Shown one piece after another: positions 58,761 through 64,000 of a DNA stretch of 64,000 nt (positions within the stretch are counted from its first letter, which is position 1; each line of letters opens with the position of its first letter). The notes below the pieces were generated by a model. It had not been told where the DNA came from. It made no database searches and saw only the letters and a program-made list of their open reading frames with translations. The stretch is from Lumbricus terrestris (lineage: Eukaryota > Annelida > Clitellata > Crassiclitellata > Lumbricidae): contig OX457038.1 in NCBI GenBank assembly GCA_949752735.1, positions 65,970,182-66,034,181 of the forward strand, in the 5' to 3' direction. Position numbers and translations under genes: made by a program.

Positions 58761-59394
58761 ACTATCACTAATAGACATATCTATATATGGTTGTAAACCG
58801 TAAATTTGAGACAGGTTCACCTAACATGAAATTATAGATGGAGGAGATTTTGGCTGTCTCTGATAGCTGTCTCTGACTGGCAAACTTTAAGATATGATGC
58901 ATTAGTAATTTTAATCCTAAGGCAAAGGGAATTGCTTGCCAGTGACCTACATTCATTATCTTATTGTATACCTATATCCTTGATACCGTTGAGTGCCTCC
59001 AAGACCCTTCATACCTTCAGTAGTTTCATCTCATTTACTTTGACCTCCTTTTAACAACCATTTGCTTTGTATGTCTGTCTGTCTGCCCGCCTATCTGTCT
59101 GTCTGTCTGTCTGTTTGTCTCTCTGTTTTCGTGTACAGAGGCACTTTGTTTATTCTTGATTGCAGCTTCCCTATCTGTTTAATTTTGCTGTCTGGTACAA
59201 GAGTATGCATGATGGCACTGTCGGATTTACTCCATTATTGTTAATATTAAAAAAGTTTTTAGTGAGTGTAGCATTGCACAGAAATGCCAATAAGAACAAC
59301 GGAGACAATGGCGTAGGGTTGATGACTCATTCCAGATGGCGACTAATCTGAAAAAAATAATATTATTAATTAAATTGTTGAAATTAAAATCGTT

Positions 59395-59472
59395 AATAAA
59401 ACGATAATGAATGTTTGTAATTATACGCGAACAAGTTAAAATGCGTAAGATAAAATGTTAGGGAGGAATAAA
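59395..59472 (+). terminator. Candidate polyadenylation signals of the ASPP-like gene
   Basis: AATAAA at 59395-59400 and again at 59467-59472, about 0.9-1 kb after the stop codon. No independent evidence chooses between them or excludes later sites. Confidence 0.3.
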
Positions 59473-60004
59473 ACTCTTGTCCTAGGTTCGGCAGGTTGCT
59501 TAAACCGCCTGGACAACTTCCGGCGGTGGGGAATGACATGTGATGCGCCATATTAATGTATGTGAGGAAATTCAGGAAGGTGGCGAAGATTCCAAGGCAG
59601 TTGCCTCAAATAAATAACCCATTCATAGCCTTGAATCTGGCATTTAAGTCCGAAGACCAGACAGGGCCATGAGAAATCCTAGAAACGGTGCAATTCTGGT
59701 CTTTTAGAATAATATCCTGGAATCTCAGAGGTCTTCTGATCTCTGTGTCTGCAAATGAAGATAAGAATGTTTGCTGCTTTTCCTGGATTAGTACGAATGC
59801 GTCATTAGCCTTGAGGGGGAATAGATAGAAGCACCGTCAGCACGGACCTAATAATTGTAGCTGTAACAGACTGTGCCTGTCGTGCATCTTTGAATACATC
59901 TGTGCATCATCCATCATTCCACAATTACTGACCGACTGATCCATCCACATATCCATCTCTACATCTAAACATAGTTATCATCAATCCATCCACCCATGCC
60001 ACCT
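59473..60004. other. Non-coding stretch
   Basis: No exon, RNA gene or repeat recognised. Confidence 0.4.
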
Positions 60005-60765
60005 ACTCGCTCTCACCTAAGTACATAACTATCTCACCTACTCGCATATCTATCTCACCTACTGCATATATATCTCACCTACTCACATAACTATCTCACC
60101 TACTGCATACATATCTCACCTACTCACACACCTATCTCACCTACTCACATGCCCATCTCACATACTTGCATAATCTATCTCACCTACTGCATACATATCT
60201 CACCGATTCACATGCCTATCTCACCTACTGCATACCTATCTCACCTACTCGCATATCTATCTCACCTACTGCATACATATCTCACCTACTCATATACCTA
60301 TCTCACCTACTCACATACATATCTCACCTACTCGCATAACTATCTCACCTACTGCATACCTATCTCACCTACTAGCATACCTATATCACCTACTCACATG
60401 CCCATCTCACATACTTGCATAATCTATCTCACCTACTGCATACATATCTCACCGATTCACATGCCTATCTCACCTACTGCATACCTATCTCACCTACTCG
60501 CATATCTATCTCACCTACTGCATACATATCTCACCTACTCACATACCTATATCACCTACTGCATGCACGTCTCACCTACTCATATACCTATCTCACCTAC
60601 TCGCATACATATCTCACCTACTCAAATGCCTATCTCACCTACTGCATACCTATCTCACCTACTAACATACCTATATCACCTACTGCATGCATATCTCACC
60701 AACTGCATGCATATCTCACCTACTCACATACCCATCTCACCTACTCGCATACCCATTCATCCATC
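60005..60765. repeat. 20-bp minisatellite with 249-bp higher-order repeat
   Basis: Unit ATCTCACCTACTGCATACAT and variants (CTCGCATAC, CTCACATAC). A block of about 146 bases starting CATGCCCATCTCACATACTT occurs at 60148 and again at 60397 without visible change, so part of the array was duplicated as a unit. Ser/Pro/Tyr frames across it are artefacts. Confidence 0.96.
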
Positions 60766-61336
60766 TATCAATCCACAGGCGAAGCTGCTACAAGTCTTTT
60801 GTTCAGTCATGCCGTTGTTATATCTTTTGCATCAGATGTATCCAGCCAAACCGAAGCTGACTGTGAAGAATTAGTTGGCTGCAAGAGATGATGAACACAG
60901 CTTCCTCCGCATCTTCTGCATCATCAGCATCAGCAGCCATGGTCACCAAGTACACCGACCTACATTCTAGTCACGACTGGAGACTGCAATCAGTTGATTG
61001 CAGCTGATCTGGATTCGAGTGGAAACACTGCTTTCGTGATGGACTGTGAGATCATCCCCCACACCAAACCCCTTCCCCCACAACGGATGCAATTGTCCAA
61101 TATCGTTTTCCGGTGGCATTTGTTGCGAAGGGTTGTGTCGGAATGAGATGGACAATGCCAATGATTTCTTCATTATGCAAAGACTTGGAAGTGAATCATT
61201 GCGCCTAGCTGTGTGAATAATTTGTAAACAGTGAAAACAGATGGAAGAGAAGAATTGTTGTAGAATGCAGTGGATGGATTGTGCACTTTGCTGCCAGGCT
61301 TAGGGCTGACATCATGAACTGATGAATTTAGTGTTG

Positions 61337-61344
61337 GTGATGTA

Positions 61345-61379
<35 letters not shown>

Positions 61380-61505
61380 TGGTGGTTGTGGTGGTGGTGA
61401 TTGTTGTGGTTGTGGTGGTATACTGGCTGTGGTGCTGGTGGTGGTGGTTGTTGTGGTGGTGGTGGTGGTGCTGATTATGGTGATAGTGGTGATGATAGTG
61501 ATGAT
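61337..61505. repeat. (GGT/GAT)n repeat
   Basis: A GATGAT patch, then GGTGGTTGT-rich sequence. Confidence 0.9.
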
Positions 61506-62669
61506 GGAGACAGGGCTGCAACAGTCCTGACGAGACCTGAGTTCAACACAATAGTTTTTGCACTCGGCACAGAACCTGGATTAGTCTTCAGATATTTCAT
61601 TTCCATCGCAGAAACGAAATCCATTGAACTAAGTCAATAATCTTTTTTTCTGTACGTCTGCATTTCCTCTAAACTCCAATGAACTTCCGATGCAGTGGAC
61701 AAACTAAATCTGGTATAGGCACAGTTGAAATTACACACTTGAATAGAAACAAGCAGAAGCAAACAGAGGGAAACACAGACAGAGGGACAGTCAGACAGAC
61801 AGAAACAGACAGTCATAGACAGCCACACAGATGTACAGGAACCTGTCTGTTCAAACAGGACATGCTGTCTGAAAATCTAGTGGTAAATGATAGATAATTG
61901 GTGGCTACAATTGGGACACCTACTACAAGTCTACAACTAATTATGTGGTACTGCCTTCTTGAATGACTAAGAGCCGTCTTGCCCGAATTACTCAACATAG
62001 CAAAGTCTTTTAGTAAAGCAACTCCACGAAGTAAGGTTACTAAATTGAAAGACATCTTTCCCATATTATTCGGTGCCTTTGCTTGCTTGTCCCACGCTTG
62101 TTACTTTAGAGACTTAGAGTATGATTTCTGTTATACTTGTTCAATGGATGTCTACGCCATGAACGGGACTCTGCCTCTTAGAAGCTACACTGAAAAGTCT
62201 CAAAACACGAAATGTTATTAGGCCTACTGCAGATAAGTCGTAGGCCTAAATATAAATAAGTATTTGCTCAGTTGAAGCGCACAATTCAAAGTTGCTATCC
62301 AGGGAATGATAGATATTTCAGGTATTGTACAAGGGGACAAGAGCAGTTGTCCAGCCAGTCGAATATCAATACCCATTTGGGTTAGACTGACATAGAAACG
62401 GACATACGGGTTAATGTGCAGATAGTAACACATATACGTCACTGGGATGCTTGGATCCGATCCTGTAGTTTGCTGCTCGCTTTATCTCACATAAACCCTA
62501 ATTATTTTAACCATGTATTTATTTACATGTGCGACGTTCCCTACTGGTTCTCCGCTGAGCAGTGGATTGCCTATAATAATAATATAGGTTAGTTGCCCTA
62601 GTCTAGTGTTGCTTACTAGAACTCGCCTCTGCCTGTCTTTGCGAGCTCTATTGTCCCATCTTTAAGCTC
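61506..62669. other. Non-coding stretch
   Basis: A short degenerate CAGA tract lies near 61740-61830, and one GGCCTA pair near 62221-62245. No gene is recognised. Confidence 0.4.
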
Positions 62670-62995
62670 TCAATCGCTCCATCTCTTTCGATCGTGCCTC
62701 CAGAATTGTGCTTTCTCGGTGGTGGGTCCCTCAACTTGGGATGGCCTCCCTCTGGAGTTTTGACTTTTTTTCCAGGAACTGCTGAATCTCTTATGCTTTT
62801 TCTTATATAATACAACACACCTGTAATTGATAATGCCCTCGTTACAAAGCCCAGAAGTGCACATTGAAGTTCTTGCCTTAAACGCTTTTCTTTTAGTCAT
62901 GCTGGAGCTGGGAGCACCTCTGAGTAGTTCATTTAGTTGGCATATGTAAATGTCAGATGCGAATGAACACTGTAGTCTTAATATGCCACCTACAC
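62670..62995 (+). mobile_element. CR1-like LINE 3' fragment
   Basis: The plus strand reads NCAFSVVGPSTWDGLPLEF, the same block as QAFSVVGPSTWNGLPLAL at 35276-35700 (minus strand). A frame break follows, then the tail GGGAGCACCTCTGAGTAG near 62911. Confidence 0.88.
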
Positions 62996-63591
62996 TTATA
63001 ATTGAATAAACAGCACACAACGTAATCAACTTGTAAGGCGTTTGGCTTTGCGCTACATGTCTAGAAACAATTGCCAAGTTTACGTGGAAAACAGACATTT
63101 GATTTCCAAAACTTGTGGTGAAGGGCAAGCACATAATTGGTCAAATCGCAATGTATTGAACAGTTACAGGTATTTGTTGCAGAATGCAGAGTAGGCTATT
63201 AGGTCAAGTTGTACATAGATGTTAACTTTGTTGTCTGTTTTTGTGTTTCAATGAAGTCTGGAAGAAAATCTTGTACATACTTTTCATGAAAATCCTGCAT
63301 TTTGAATATAGTATGCTTTCTTTGCAACTGTTAAAACTGTTGGTGAAGGATTTTGATCATTTCATTTTGTCGAAATTTGAACGCTACTTTAGTTTTTCCT
63401 ATCCTGACATTGAAATCGATTTCTTATATCTAGACATCAATGGCATTCCTGTCATGATGCTGGAAATTATAATAATGCAGTGTTTGTCATTTAATGTTAA
63501 TTTTTTTGATTGCAGTTGTGGATATTTATGCATAGATAATTATATATATAATTATTTATTATATATATGTCTATATATATTACAGTTATTA

Positions 63592-63628
<37 letters not shown>

Positions 63629-64000
63629 CGTCAACTCGTTTGCACACTACCAGTTTTCATACCATTCTGTAATGCAAAATGGTGTTATATCCCTCATACT
63701 ATTCACCTTATAATTATGTACTGGTTAATGTGTCTTACAAAATCTGTTGGGTGGAACGAGAAATAGACTTTTAGTCTATATAATTATATATTATATATGT
63801 ATATGCAATATTCTATTATATGTATGTATATGTATGTATATATATATATTATATACATATTTATGTATAATATATATATACATAGTTGAGTTGCACAAGA
63901 GAGTCACAGCCAAACGCATAAATCTGGTCTTGCCAAAGTAAAGCCACCGTAAAGACGTGTAATATGTATCTGTAGAATTTGCTGTCGTTTCTATTCTTTC
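62996..64000. other. AT-rich stretch with (TA)n runs
   Basis: TA microsatellites lie at about 63540-63625 and 63780-63880. The 143-residue plus-strand frame at 63241-63672 (Phe/Ile/Leu/Tyr-rich) has no recognised family and ends in the TA repeat, so I do not call it coding. Confidence 0.45.

Noticed and set aside
60005..60765. CRISPR-like array of regularly spaced short repeats
   Set aside because: Repeats are contiguous with no unique spacers, and the window is eukaryotic; it is a minisatellite.
63241..63672. 143-residue plus-strand frame near the right edge
   Set aside because: Phe/Ile/Tyr-rich reading of AT-rich DNA ending in a TA repeat; no motif is recognised.

Overview
The window is 64 kb of AT-leaning, repeat-dense metazoan nuclear DNA. 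It has short exons with GT-AG introns, tRNA-derived SINEs, CR1-like LINE tails, hAT-type miniature transposons and very abundant micro- and minisatellites. The palindrome TAGGCCTA recurs in the left part, and both recognisable genes are invertebrate-type orthologues of animal genes. This suggests a marine invertebrate deuterostome, most likely an echinoderm. That placement is inference from composition, not proof.

Three protein-coding loci are supported. (1) A coding exon on the minus strand (207-576), apparently the first coding exon of an unrecognised acidic protein, leaves the window at the left edge. (2) A phospholipase D3/D4-like gene lies on the minus strand (12786-21465). Nine exons splice into one 485-residue frame with both HKD motifs intact and a type II membrane anchor. 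(3) An ASPP-family gene (p53-binding, PP1-binding; PPP1R13-like) lies on the plus strand (47832-58489). It has one 2.95 kb serine-rich exon carrying an RVSF PP1-docking motif, two ankyrin exons and an SH3 exon. Its usual N-terminal ubiquitin-like and coiled-coil exons were not found.

Layout: 0.6-12.7 kb is non-coding, with three hAT-like elements with 8-bp target duplications, a 460-bp GA/GAGACA tract and a SINE. 12.8-21.5 kb is the PLD gene; its introns hold a SINE, a fourth hAT-like element, two LINE remnants and a 1.17 kb 29-bp minisatellite that runs directly into a splice donor. 21.7-47.8 kb holds no recognised coding exon. It has a 110-bp hairpin, a CAG-rich GC-richer patch with a CCAAT box at about 24.1-24.7 kb (candidate promoter), a 22-bp minisatellite, an 830-bp polypurine strand and many LINE/SINE tails. 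47.8-58.5 kb is the ASPP-like gene, with a fifth hAT-like element and several tandem arrays in its introns. 58.5-64 kb is non-coding with a 20-bp array of 249-bp higher-order structure.

The PLD-like and ASPP-like genes are divergently oriented. PLD3/4 family members act in the endolysosomal lumen and ASPP proteins in the cytoplasm and nucleus, so nothing suggests a shared pathway. I saw no rRNA gene, functional tRNA gene, CRISPR array, bacterial operon or viral gene. The most interesting material is the transposon and minisatellite biology around the exons.
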